Source of the DNA: Salegentibacter salinarum
Lineage (GTDB): Bacteria; Bacteroidota; Bacteroidia; Flavobacteriales; Flavobacteriaceae
NCBI RefSeq assembly: GCF_900168115.1
Contig: NZ_FUZC01000002.1
Location: 1 to 64,000, forward strand
Direction of reading: 5' to 3'
DNA length: 64,000 nucleotides
The notes beneath the pieces were generated by a model that worked only from the letters and a program-made list of their open reading frames with translations, was not told the DNA's origin and ran no database searches. This document shows, piece after piece, positions 17,891-26,383 of the stretch (its first letter is position 1; each line of letters starts with the position of its first letter). A program made the position numbers and the translations under genes.

Positions 17891-19078
17891 ACCCACAATC
17901 CATCCCACCGCTATTGGCATTAAGGCACTTACTAAAACCAGTAATAAAAAATAATTACTGAAAAATGGCAGTCCCAGCCAAAGTACCAGACCTTTGTAGA
18001 AAATAAGTATTTCAGAAATTAAGAAGCCGCTGAGGTAGAGATAAAACGCATTTTTTGGAATACGAATCAATTTTAACCAGTTTAGAAAAGCGAATAAAGC
18101 CAGGGAAACAAATCCCAGGAAAACCCAGTGTAAATACCCAATTACAAAATCGAGGTTATTAAAAGCCAGATCGGCGAAAAATGGTATGGCGCTAAGGCTT
18201 TGCATTAAAATTTTACCGACTAGCAATACCCCCGAAATCAATAAAATTCGATAATTAAATGTGCTTAATACCGATTTCAGAAGATTTTTATTCCGTAGGA
18301 TAAATGCGAAAAGTTGGTAAAAAGCTATCAGGAGCAAAATCACACCGAGGCCGCCCAACAGGTAGAAGACTAATGGCGGATTGGTCCAGTAAGTAGAAAG
18401 AAAAAAACTTAAAATAACGCCTGAATTCAGCAACAGGAAAAACCGCTTGAATTCCTTTCTGCCGAAATCTAAATTTAATTTCTGAAAGAGGTAAAATAAA
18501 ATTCCCAGCAGTGCTACTAAAAACCACGCATTATATTGAAAATGTAAATAGAAATATACTGAGAGTTTGTACCAAATTGAGGTGTTTCCCAGGGTACTCA
18601 TAATCCCTCCCAGCGCCCAGGGGCCAATACTGGAAAATACCATATACCACAAGGATGCTTTAATTAGTTTAAAGCTTAGGGTTTTACTGTGCTTATGTGG
18701 AATGTTCCGCAGTACAAAAGCTGCGTAAAAATAGGAGCAAAAGAGAAAAAGAGTAGAAAAAATAATAGAAATGATTGCATATCCCTGGAAAGGAAAACTA
18801 AACAGCATTCCTAATAAGCTAATATTAGTAGCCAGGAAAATATAAATGTATTTTTTTGAAAGTTTTGTTTTATGAAAATATAAACCATAAATAATCCCGG
18901 TTAAAGCAAGATACACCCAACCTAATAAAGCAATATGCGAATGCGCGTGCAGAATGTATTTATAATTTCCGGGAAGGGGAGTGACGTAAAATAATCTCAA
19001 AAATATTCCCAGCAGCGCTGCCAGGAGAAAATAGGCGAGGGCGATGTTGTGATGAGTTTTTAAATCTAAACGCAGCAT
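17852..19078 (-). CDS. Polytopic membrane protein, heme-copper-oxidase-subunit-I-like
   Basis: A 408-residue protein with about 11-12 membrane helices. Conserved-looking histidines sit at helix ends: KYILHAHSHIALLGWVYLALTG near residue 42, YFYLHFQYNAWFLVALLG near 180, and VIGYLHWVFLGFVSL near 318. The HAHSHIALLGW element and spacing resemble subunit I of heme-copper oxidases or nitric-oxide reductase relatives, but a full set of heme and copper ligands was not confirmed. Lying between a Crp/Fnr regulator and ric, a role in NO handling or sensing is plausible. The last dozen residues (after IVGV) are encoded by a dispersed repeat, so the native C-terminus may have been replaced. Confidence 0.6.
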   Translation of the reverse strand: MLRLDLKTHHNIALAYFLLAALLGIFLRLFYVTPLPGNYKYILHAHSHIALLGWVYLALTGIIYGLYFHKTKLSKKYIYIFLATNISLLGMLFSFPFQGYAIISIIFSTLFLFCSYFYAAFVLRNIPHKHSKTLSFKLIKASLWYMVFSSIGPWALGGIMSTLGNTSIWYKLSVYFYLHFQYNAWFLVALLGILFYLFQKLNLDFGRKEFKRFFLLLNSGVILSFFLSTYWTNPPLVFYLLGGLGVILLLIAFYQLFAFILRNKNLLKSVLSTFNYRILLISGVLLVGKILMQSLSAIPFFADLAFNNLDFVIGYLHWVFLGFVSLALFAFLNWLKLIRIPKNAFYLYLSGFLISEILIFYKGLVLWLGLPFFSNYFLLLVLVSALMPIAVGWIVGVNYLGASSRGIH

Positions 19079-19125
19079 AGGCCGAAAGATACTAAAAAGA
19101 AAAGAAGTTAGCTTAAAAACTGAAC

Positions 19126-19222
19126 TAGGAATGATATTACGAACGCAGTGAAGTAATCTACAATTTTAACCTGAAATCTATAGATTGTTTCTCCCCATAA
19201 ATATCAGGATCGCAATGATGAT
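19126..19222. repeat. Degenerate inverted-repeat element
   Basis: GAAGTAATCT and AGATTGTTTC form an imperfect inverted pair, flanked by ATTACGAACG and CGCAATGAT. The pattern resembles the intergenic repeats with GAAGCAATCT/AGATTGCTTC arms that are common in Bacteroidota genomes. No coding potential is seen between 19079 and 19354. Confidence 0.45.
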
Positions 19223-19245
19223 TTAGCGATATCATTATAATGATT

Positions 19246-19273
19246 AACCCCATAACATTGCTGCTATGGGGTT
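19246..19273 (-). terminator. Hairpin downstream of ric
   Basis: AACCCCATA (19246-19254) pairs with TATGGGGTT (19265-19273). The flanking T-tract is weak on the minus strand, so this is a possible terminator for ric. The arm is the same as in the katG terminator. Confidence 0.4.
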
Positions 19274-19354
19274 TCTTCAACACAATTAAAACATTCTAAA
19301 ATAAAAAACTAAATTTCACATAGGTATTGGGGATAGTCCAACGTGAAACAACCT

Positions 19355-20077
19355 TTAACCGTTTAAACGGCGTTCAAGCTCAATCGCCTTGGGGAAAAGT
19401 ATATTATTTTCTAAATGTACGTGGTGGTGCAAGTCGGTTTCAAATTCTTCCAGTTTTGCATAAAATGCCCTGTAGGTATTGCAGGCCCATTCAGGATAAT
19501 TATAATTATCGCTTAATTCTGAAATTTCTTTAAAAATGGCCCCGGCATCATCGTGCTCGGTTTCCATCATTTTAATAGGATTGTCAATTTTCCCAAATTG
19601 TGGTTGGGGTACCGGTGTGCCTTCTTCCTGGGCTCTTACCAGTTTCTTGATAAAAGGAAACAGGATAAGTTCTTCTTTCTTTAAATGAGCGCTTAATTCC
19701 TGGGCAACTTCGGTAAATAATTGCTGAATTCTTTTAAGTTCAGGTCTTTCATGGCCGTGTACTTTGGCTACACGTGCCGCATATTGAATAAGCAATGGAA
19801 TATTTTCTTCTACATACTGGTGATGTACATTTATAATATGGTCGGTTAAAAAATCCAGCTTCCAGGCTTTAAAATCGTATCCGGGTGAGGTAACCGAGGC
19901 TGTGTCCTCTAATTCTTTCTCCAGCACCTCAAGGCTCACATTAGCCTTTTCCGCAGCCTGGGCTAAACTAATTCCGCCACCGCAACAAAAATCGATCCCG
20001 TGTTTTTTAAACAGGTGAGCGTTTTTAATATTTTCAGTAACATAGTCGGCTACGGTTTTTACAGTTTCGGTATTCAT
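19355..20077 (-). CDS. ric: Iron-sulfur cluster repair di-iron protein RIC (ScdA/YtfE/NorA)
   Basis: A 240-residue cytoplasmic protein that repairs iron-sulfur clusters damaged by nitric oxide or oxidants. The N-terminal ScdA_N domain ends in HGIDFCCGGG (Cys31, Cys32). A four-helix hemerythrin-like domain follows, with His/Glu metal ligands visible as DHIINVHHQYVEENIP, ELSAHLKKEELILFPFIKK, METEHDDAGAIF and DLHHHVHLENNILFPKAIELE. These would hold the di-iron centre. It is monocistronic. Closeness to the nos cluster and a Crp/Fnr regulator fits induction by nitrogen oxides. Confidence 0.93.
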   Translation of the reverse strand: MNTETVKTVADYVTENIKNAHLFKKHGIDFCCGGGISLAQAAEKANVSLEVLEKELEDTASVTSPGYDFKAWKLDFLTDHIINVHHQYVEENIPLLIQYAARVAKVHGHERPELKRIQQLFTEVAQELSAHLKKEELILFPFIKKLVRAQEEGTPVPQPQFGKIDNPIKMMETEHDDAGAIFKEISELSDNYNYPEWACNTYRAFYAKLEEFETDLHHHVHLENNILFPKAIELERRLNG

Positions 20078-20110
20078 AATAATAGCTTTAAGTTGAACAA
20101 TATTTCTTTA

Positions 20111-20118
20111 CAAATATC
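20111..20118 (-). promoter_or_regulatory. Possible -7 element of ric
   Basis: Minus strand GATATTTG, one mismatch to TAnnTTTG, 34 bases upstream of the ric ATG. Confidence 0.35.
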
Positions 20119-20168
20119 TGCCTTGTCTTCTTGCTATTTTATGAGTTTGGTCATAAGCCTAATTTTTT

Positions 20169-20216
20169 ACTCAATAATCGCAATTTAATGCGTCGGGGCT
20201 TGCTTCAAGTAGGTTA
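20169..20216 (+). repeat. Dispersed structured repeat, shortened copy 5
   Basis: ACTCAATAATCG, AATTTAATGC, GGCTTGCTTC and AGGTTAC correspond to the ends and middle of the 95-bp element, with about half of it missing. It lies between ric and the exonuclease gene. Confidence 0.5.
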
Positions 20217-20309
20217 CTAAAAAATCCTGATATTAATTAAAAAATTGTCAGCCGCGCTCCTGTCGGGAAGTTTTATACCAGGCTTCAACTTAAAAAGTCC
20301 CGAATTAAT

Positions 20310-21737
20310 TTACCCAAACCATTCTTCGGTCTCGCGTTCTTCAACTTCTTCGCCTGTATTCAAGTTTAAACGGGTAATATTCTTTTTTGTATTTAAATAT
20401 CGGTTCACAATTCTGTCGGCATAACTGGAATTTGTTTGCGGCACCAGGTAATCTTCAAACTGCCCGGGACCATTAAAATCATCTGAATTTTCTACGAATC
20501 CGTAGCCGGCATAGCGGCCTTTCTTGAGGTAGATAAAAGATTTTTCAGCTTTCGTTCTTCCTTTTTCTACCAGCAGGCAGGAGTTTTCATATTGCTGAAT
20601 ATACTCTACCGCCTCAGAAACTCGTCGGTTGTATTCCTCTTTATTAATTTCTCCTTTACACATCCCGCTGCAGTTGACTATTTTATAATGGCTGCAATGC
20701 GAAACACCGGTTTGCAACCCGCAATAACGTGGGCATAAATCAAATTCTGTGCAAATATTTTCCAGGAATTTTATAGCTTCTTCTCGGGTGTAAAATTTCA
20801 TCCAGCTTACCGGTGAAACTTTGTTTTTATGAATCACAAACTGTTCGATCCCTTTTTGATTATGGTAGGAGGTAAGGGTATAAGGCCTACTCACTTTTTT
20901 CTGCGCCTTGTTGAATTCAGGGAAATGTTTTAGAATCAAAGCCGATTCCCGCAAAAGCGCCAGCAATTCACTACCGGTAAGTTCGTAGTCTATGCTGTAC
21001 GTGGCCTGCATCAGCTTATATTTTCGGTTCGATTTTTCCTGAAAATGAGATTTTATCCTGCTTTTAATATTTTTAGCTTTCCCGATATAAAGCGGAATCC
21101 CATCTTTATCCTTAAAAAAATAGACTCCCGTTGAAGCGGGTAATTTTTCGAAATCTGAATTTTTGAAATTGGGCGGAAGATAAGAAGCCGCCGTTCTTTG
21201 GTTCAAAAATGCTTTAAAAACTTCATATTCGGGATCCAGGTCCAGGCAACGCTGAAAAAGTGTGACCGTGGCTTCGCAATCGCCGCGCGCCCTGTGCCTG
21301 TCTACGTGCGGAATATTAATAGACGTACAAATATTTCCCAGGCTGTAAGAAAAAAGCCCCGGAATTAGCCTCTTGGCGAGCCGTACCGTACATAGACGTT
21401 TTCGTTGAAACGACAGTTCCAAATTATTAAATTCAGCCTTAATAATATTATAATCGAAATTCACATTGTGGGCTACAAACACACAATCTTTGGTGATTTT
21501 ATCAATTTCAGGAGCTATTTCAGCGAATTTTGGCGCATCGGCCACCATGTTGTCAGTGATGTTAGTAAGGGTTTCAATATATAGTGGAATCTCGGTCCCG
21601 GGATTAACTAAAGAACTGTACTCATCTATAACTTCTCCGTTTTGTACTACCAGCACACAAATTTCGGTGATCTTATTTCCCTTAATCCCGCCGCCTGTGG
21701 TCTCAATATCGGTTATGGCAAATTTCACATCTTTCAT
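20310..21737 (-). CDS. DnaQ-type 3'-5' exonuclease fused to GIY-YIG nuclease (UvrC/Cho-like)
   Basis: A 475-residue two-nuclease protein. Residues 1-170 are a DEDDh exonuclease: ExoI ITDIETTG (Asp10, Glu12), ExoII HNVNFDYNI, ExoIII HRARGDCEAT. Residues about 200-285 are a GIY-YIG domain: TGVYFFKDKDGIPLYIGKAKNIKSRIKSHF with Tyr, Arg and a downstream Glu (GSELLALLRESALI). The rest (290-475) resembles the region that follows the nuclease in such fusions and has several Cys (ENICTEFDLCPRYCG, SHCSHYKIVNCSGMC). UvrB-binding and HhH modules of true UvrC are not evident, so it is a Cho-like accessory repair nuclease with proofreading-type exonuclease activity. Confidence 0.88.
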   Translation of the reverse strand: MKDVKFAITDIETTGGGIKGNKITEICVLVVQNGEVIDEYSSLVNPGTEIPLYIETLTNITDNMVADAPKFAEIAPEIDKITKDCVFVAHNVNFDYNIIKAEFNNLELSFQRKRLCTVRLAKRLIPGLFSYSLGNICTSINIPHVDRHRARGDCEATVTLFQRCLDLDPEYEVFKAFLNQRTAASYLPPNFKNSDFEKLPASTGVYFFKDKDGIPLYIGKAKNIKSRIKSHFQEKSNRKYKLMQATYSIDYELTGSELLALLRESALILKHFPEFNKAQKKVSRPYTLTSYHNQKGIEQFVIHKNKVSPVSWMKFYTREEAIKFLENICTEFDLCPRYCGLQTGVSHCSHYKIVNCSGMCKGEINKEEYNRRVSEAVEYIQQYENSCLLVEKGRTKAEKSFIYLKKGRYAGYGFVENSDDFNGPGQFEDYLVPQTNSSYADRIVNRYLNTKKNITRLNLNTGEEVEERETEEWFG

Positions 21738-21867
21738 GCGGCCAAATTATAATTATTTCTGAAAGTTTAAAAGGAAAAAATACTAAATAATGGAAATATT
21801 CCTGATTTAGTTAGGTTTCGTCAAAATTAAAAGAGGTCTCGACTGCGCTCGATCTGACACGGCTTGA

Positions 21868-21997
21868 AAGTTTCGTGGATCGTCATTCCACTTTCCCGAA
21901 GCCTCGGCGTATTTCAGACTTTATCCCGAATTAACTTTGGGATTCTAACATGAAATAAGTATCAAGCATCTTAGATCCTGAAATAAGTTAGGATGAC
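21868..21997. repeat. Degenerate inverted-repeat element
   Basis: Begins with GTCATTCC and ends with TTAGGATGAC, with internal GATTCTAACATG and GATCCTGAAATAAG segments. These match the better-preserved element at 27886-27976. Together with the sequence on its left it fills most of the gap between the exonuclease and DUF4256 genes. Confidence 0.5.
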
Positions 21998-22009
21998 TGT
22001 TTAAAAAAC

Positions 22010-22579
22010 CTAAACCTTTAAAAACCCTCTAAAACCCCGCGCGCCGTAGTACGATTCGGCGCCGTTGTGGTAGATAAAAACTCTGCCAAATCTAAAATCT
22101 CCAAAAATAGCTCCACCGAGTTCCCTGATTTCTTCTGGGGTTTTGAGCCAACTGGATGTTTTAGTGTCAAATTCTCCTAATTGCTGTAATTCCCGGTACT
22201 GTTCTTCATCTAAAATTTCAATGCCTATTTCGGACGCCAAATCCAGGGCGTTGTTTCTTGGTTTAAATTTTTTTCTGGATTCCAGGGCTTCGCGATCGTA
22301 ACATAAACTTCGCCTGCCTTTCGGACTTTCCTTCGAAAAATCACAAAAAGTGAACTCATTGGTTTTAGCGTCGTAGCTAAGCAAATTAGGCTCACCGCCG
22401 GTTTCTTTCATCTCGTTTAGAACCTGGAGTTTCTTAGGATTTGCCTTTAATTTTTCTTCAATTTCAGGCCATTCCACTTGCTTAAAATAAGTTTTATGCT
22501 GCTCAAAACGGGTTTTTAGCATTTGAATAATTTCTTCTTCCCGGTCTTTTGAAAGGGATTTTTTCCTACTCATCTCCAA
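22010..22579 (-). CDS. DUF4256 family protein
   Basis: A 189-residue cytoplasmic protein matching DUF4256 over its full length. The family-typical elements are KLQVLNEMKETGGEPNLLSYD, FCDFSKESPKGRRSLCYDREAL, NALDLASEIGIEILDEEQYRELQ and the closing GRVFIYHNGAESYYGARGFRG. Function is unknown. An alternative start two codons in (MSRKK) is equally possible. It is a single gene. Confidence 0.85.
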   Translation of the reverse strand: MEMSRKKSLSKDREEEIIQMLKTRFEQHKTYFKQVEWPEIEEKLKANPKKLQVLNEMKETGGEPNLLSYDAKTNEFTFCDFSKESPKGRRSLCYDREALESRKKFKPRNNALDLASEIGIEILDEEQYRELQQLGEFDTKTSSWLKTPEEIRELGGAIFGDFRFGRVFIYHNGAESYYGARGFRGFLKV

Positions 22580-22835
22580 TAAATTTTTTCAGCATTAATT
22601 TAATAATTATTTGTTTTAAGTAATAAACTTTTCTTGGCTAAAAGATTTTTCCAGGGAATTTTTACAATATTTAATCTTCTTCCTATATTGTTAAAAATCT
22701 AACATAGATAGATTAATTAAACAACACCTATCCAAACGGCCATCCCTACAGGCTGATTGTTTTATCAAGAACTAATATTCCTGATTTTTTTTTGGAATAA
22801 CTTTATTTTACCGCTGACTATAAATAGAAATAATA

Positions 22836-24014
22836 ATGCGAATAGCTTTAATCATATTGATTGGAATACATGGAATCATCCATTTATTCGGATTTTTTAA
22901 GGGATTTGGCATAGCTGAATTTAGTGCGATTTCCCAACCAATTTCAAAAACCTATGGAATATTTTGGTTCTTAACATTTCTGCTTTTTGCACTTACCGTT
23001 ATTTTAGTTTTGGTTCATTCTAATTATTGGTGGGTAAGCGGTTTTTTGGCGGTGCTTTTGTCCCAGGTTTTGATCTTCAACTATTGGTCTGACGCAAGGT
23101 ATGGGACTATAGTAAACCTGATTATATTATTAGCGGCAATGATTGCATTTTCAAATTTCAACTTTAAGAATCTAATCAAAGGAGAAAGAATAGCGCTGTT
23201 TGAAAATTCGCAACTTAAAACCCGGGAAATTGTTACCGAGGAGGCATTGCAGGATTTACCGCAAATTGCTCAAAAATGGTTGACTAATAGCGGAATGATA
23301 GGTAAACCATTAATTTCTAATGTTCATTTAGTTCAGGAGCTGCAACTCAAACTGAAACCCGAACAAACAAGCTGGAATAATGGTACGGCAGAACAATACT
23401 TTACCATTCAGCCGCCAGCGTTCAATTGGAATATTAATACTAAAATGAACTCCATGTTGAGCGTAGTAGGTAGAGACAAATTTGAAGATGGCAAAGGCGA
23501 AATGACAATAAAACTTCTTTCACTTATTCCGGTTGTAAATGCAAAAAATGACGAAAAGGTAGACCAGGCAACTTTGGAACGATATTTGGCTGAAATCGTT
23601 TGGTTTCCCTCAGCTGCTTTGAGTCCGTATATAGAATGGGAGCCTATAAACGAGTATTCGGCCAGGGCAACAATGGAATATAAAGGAACAAAGGGTTCAG
23701 GAGAATTTCATTTTGAAGAACAAGGGGTTTTTAAAAAGTTTGTAGCGATGCGTTATCAGAATGCAAATGATACCAAACCTACCAAATGGACTGTGACTGC
23801 GACCAAAACCGAAGAAATGAATGGAATAAAAATACCTGTGGAATGCGAAGCAAGCTGGGAATTGGAGAGTGGTCCATGGACCTGGTTAAAATTGAAAATA
23901 AAGGAGATTCAGTACAACGTAAAAGAAATGCCGGTGGCTACCAATGGTAATAAGCAATCGGGGCTAGGTTCCGAAGATGATACTAATAAGATAGGCATTC
24001 AAACAAATGATTAA
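22836..24014 (+). CDS. DUF6544/DUF6920-like membrane protein
   Basis: A 392-residue protein. Four N-terminal membrane helices (ALIILIGIHGIIHLFGFF, YGIFWFLTFLLFALTVILVLV, WVSGFLAVLLSQVLIF, GTIVNLIILLAAMIAF) are followed by a soluble domain of about 270 residues. The latter has a pattern seen in an uncharacterised family: LPQIAQKWLTNSGMIG, MNSMLSVVGRDKFEDGKGEMTIKLLSLIPVVNA, TLERYLAEIVWFPSAALSPYIEWEPIN and a WELESGPWTWLKLKI C-terminal strand. No enzymatic motif is apparent. It lies upstream of two other membrane-protein genes, probably one transcription unit. Family naming is from memory. Confidence 0.6.
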   Translation: MRIALIILIGIHGIIHLFGFFKGFGIAEFSAISQPISKTYGIFWFLTFLLFALTVILVLVHSNYWWVSGFLAVLLSQVLIFNYWSDARYGTIVNLIILLAAMIAFSNFNFKNLIKGERIALFENSQLKTREIVTEEALQDLPQIAQKWLTNSGMIGKPLISNVHLVQELQLKLKPEQTSWNNGTAEQYFTIQPPAFNWNINTKMNSMLSVVGRDKFEDGKGEMTIKLLSLIPVVNAKNDEKVDQATLERYLAEIVWFPSAALSPYIEWEPINEYSARATMEYKGTKGSGEFHFEEQGVFKKFVAMRYQNANDTKPTKWTVTATKTEEMNGIKIPVECEASWELESGPWTWLKLKIKEIQYNVKEMPVATNGNKQSGLGSEDDTNKIGIQTND

Positions 24015-24058
24015 AATCCTCACATCACTAATAACAACAAAAACTCAACTGAAAAACT

Positions 24059-24577
24059 ATGATTTGGTTTAACCTCAAAAAACTGGAACGACTACTAATT
24101 CAAAATAAGATCACCGAAGCAATTTCTTATCAATATTTACTGGTTTTACTGGTGCTGCTCACTTTAAGCTCTAATGTTCCGGTAAAATATTTTTCGCATA
24201 CCGGCTGGGAAATTTCTTATATTATTTTAGATTTATTGATAACCATCGTGGGTACCTATTTGTTATTTAAGGTAAATTCAAATGGAGATAACCGCGACTT
24301 CCTAAAACGCTATTTTTCGCTCGCCTTTGTGAATGCTCTTCGCCTGATAATATTCTACCTGGTTTTGAGGCTGATTTTTAAAATAATTATGTTTGTAATT
24401 CCGCTGGATCTCTGGTATACTATCAATGATTTTCTGGGTGAAGATGCCGGAGAATTTTTCTTCGATATTATTTTCTCTTTAATCTTTTACTGGTTGTTAA
24501 TGAGTTCTTTTAAAAGAGTAAATTCAGGCAGGAGTGAGGAAAAAGTTGCAGTGCAAAGTGATGTAAAAAAGGCTTAA
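24059..24577 (+). CDS. Hypothetical membrane protein
   Basis: A 172-residue protein with about four membrane helices (YQYLLVLLVLLTLSSNVPV, ISYIILDLLITIVGTYLLF, LAFVNALRLIIFYLVLRLIFKIIMF, FFFDIIFSLIFYWLLMSSF) and a short hydrophilic tail (RSEEKVAVQSDVKKA). It has no motif that I recognise. It starts 44 bases after the DUF6544-like gene in the same direction. Confidence 0.6.
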   Translation: MIWFNLKKLERLLIQNKITEAISYQYLLVLLVLLTLSSNVPVKYFSHTGWEISYIILDLLITIVGTYLLFKVNSNGDNRDFLKRYFSLAFVNALRLIIFYLVLRLIFKIIMFVIPLDLWYTINDFLGEDAGEFFFDIIFSLIFYWLLMSSFKRVNSGRSEEKVAVQSDVKKA

Positions 24578-24669
24578 TCTTTACAATTCATCGGTATTTT
24601 TCTACGTTTCAGAATTATAAAATGGCATTTCTAAATTTTCTGCTTCAGTTTTGTATCAAAACCTGAAAA

Positions 24670-25161
24670 ATGCCACACGATATTATCGGATGGATTCATA
24701 CTATTGCCGCTATAATTGCTTTAATCACAGGAAGTATGATTTTAGCAAAAGCTAAAGGAACTTTTCAGCATAAAATTACTGGAAGGATTTATGGAGTTTC
24801 TATGCTTATTGTTTGCATCACCGCATTTATGATCTACCGGGTTCATCACACGTTTGGGGTTCTTCATGTTTTTGCGGTGGTTAGTACAATAACGCTGGTT
24901 TTAGGAATGCTTCCTATGTATTTAAAGGTTTATAAAAAACCAAGGATAGTACACTTATCTTGGATGTACTGGTCGGTTATTGGGCTTTACTGCGCTTTTG
25001 CTGCTGAGATTTTTACTCGCCTACCGCTTATCTTTGACCTGCCCAATACCTATGGATTTTTCTATATGTTAGTCGGATTATCGGCCGGTGCAGTAGGAAT
25101 GATCGGCAGTTACTTTTTTAAACGGAAGCAAAAGGTGTGGGAAACGCGGTTTGGTACGTAG
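24670..25161 (+). CDS. DUF2306 family membrane protein
   Basis: A 163-residue membrane protein with five to six helices. The family-typical pattern is IGWIHTIAAIIALITGSMILAKAKGTFQHKITGRIYG, an extracytoplasmic WMYWSVIGLYCAFAAEIFTR and a Gly-rich last helix. Conserved His residues sit near helix ends (HTIAA, FQHK, RVHHTFGVLHVF). DUF2306 proteins resemble cytochrome b561-like four-helix proteins in topology, but heme binding is unproven. Confidence 0.75.
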   Translation: MPHDIIGWIHTIAAIIALITGSMILAKAKGTFQHKITGRIYGVSMLIVCITAFMIYRVHHTFGVLHVFAVVSTITLVLGMLPMYLKVYKKPRIVHLSWMYWSVIGLYCAFAAEIFTRLPLIFDLPNTYGFFYMLVGLSAGAVGMIGSYFFKRKQKVWETRFGT

Positions 25162-25255
25162 TCTAATCGGCGGCGCAAACAAAGCTACTTTGCGTCATCG
25201 CGAACGCTCGACTGACGGCTCAGACACCAACGACAAACAACAAATTAAAAAATCA

Positions 25256-26260
25256 TCATTTCTCTTCCACCACGTCTTCCCACTCCCAGCCGTCTTTTTT
25301 AATATAACCAAGCAATTTACCGCGGCGTTTATTGAAATCTTCATCTTTGGGAATTCCGGGATCTTCTTCAAAATTCGCCTTTAATTCATCGGGAAGATCA
25401 TTAAAATAATCAAAAACCGGCGGATCGTCTGCCAGCGACGTATAACTTTCATGAAGCCTTACCGCCAGATTATCCATAGCCCCGCGCAAAACGCGCCAGG
25501 TAAATGCATTAGCCGATTTATCTAAATGATAAGCTTCCTGGATATTTAAAGCTTCATCTAATATAGCGAGGTTCAACCTTATATTATGAGATCTTTTATG
25601 AGTATGAAAGTAATGCAGAATAGGATAGGCAAGGTGATGCTCCCCGTGTTTTAAAAGCATAGTTTCCAAATTCTGTAAGCGGGAATAGAGCGGCGAAAAA
25701 TCTTCTCCGTTAAAACCTTTATTGATAATTTCTTTAGGAGATCTTCCTAGTTGATAGATATAAACAGCGAGTGTTCTTTTATCTACAACAGCCTGAAGCA
25801 CGGGCAGTAAATAGGAAATTCCCAGACTTATAAAGATCATACTGTTCATCCCCATAATATTAGAAATAATACGCCAAAAGTCTGAGCCCGCCCTAAGATC
25901 GCCGTTTCCCAGGGAGGTGAGGGTGTAACCAACGTAATAAATGTTTCCGATAAAATTGGCATTTTCACCGGTACTGGTTTCTACAACCGAATTAGGGTCT
26001 GAAAGGTAAATTAAACTGTAACCCACCCAAATTAAAAAGATCCACATGGCAACCAGGGCCATTAAAATTGTACCTCCGGCAAAATTGAGAATAGGGGCTT
26101 TTCCCTTGCCACGGGCAATTTTAAAATATACCCACCATATTTTTCTGGCAGTGAAGGAAGACAGCCTTCCGCCACCGTTTATGTAAAGAATAGTTTTAAA
26201 AATATCTATGAGCGCAATTACAAGAATAAATATCCCTAGAGGAATTAACAGATAACTCAT
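25256..26260 (-). CDS. Two-pore-helix ion channel with atypical selectivity filter
   Basis: A 334-residue protein. The N-terminal half has a first helix (LIPLGIFILVIALIDIFKTIL), a second (ILMALVAMWIFLIWVGYSLIYL), a pore loop (GNIYYVGYTLTSLGNGDLRAGS) and a following pore-lining helix (IISNIMGMNSMIFISLGISYLLPVLQAV). The pore loop aligns with the potassium-channel filter TxxTVGYGD, but the filter reads TSLGNGD, so strict K+ selectivity is doubtful. The C-terminal half is a helical cytoplasmic domain without an obvious RCK or cNMP fold. Channel or channel-like function is inferred from this topology. Confidence 0.7.
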   Translation of the reverse strand: MSYLLIPLGIFILVIALIDIFKTILYINGGGRLSSFTARKIWWVYFKIARGKGKAPILNFAGGTILMALVAMWIFLIWVGYSLIYLSDPNSVVETSTGENANFIGNIYYVGYTLTSLGNGDLRAGSDFWRIISNIMGMNSMIFISLGISYLLPVLQAVVDKRTLAVYIYQLGRSPKEIINKGFNGEDFSPLYSRLQNLETMLLKHGEHHLAYPILHYFHTHKRSHNIRLNLAILDEALNIQEAYHLDKSANAFTWRVLRGAMDNLAVRLHESYTSLADDPPVFDYFNDLPDELKANFEEDPGIPKDEDFNKRRGKLLGYIKKDGWEWEDVVEEK

Positions 26261-26383
26261 CTTTAATGGTTGGTTGTGGTTTGAAACTCAAATTAGGAAG
26301 TATTGCTGAAAATCAGTGTTTAAGGAAACTTAATTCTTTGTGAAATGATGCAAAGGGAATAATTTATTATCCCTATTTCTGAA

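Noticed and set aside
25162-25255. CGCAAA...TTTGCG inverted repeat between convergent genes
   Set aside because: Short and without T-tracts; it could be a terminator or a repeat remnant, but the evidence is too thin to list.
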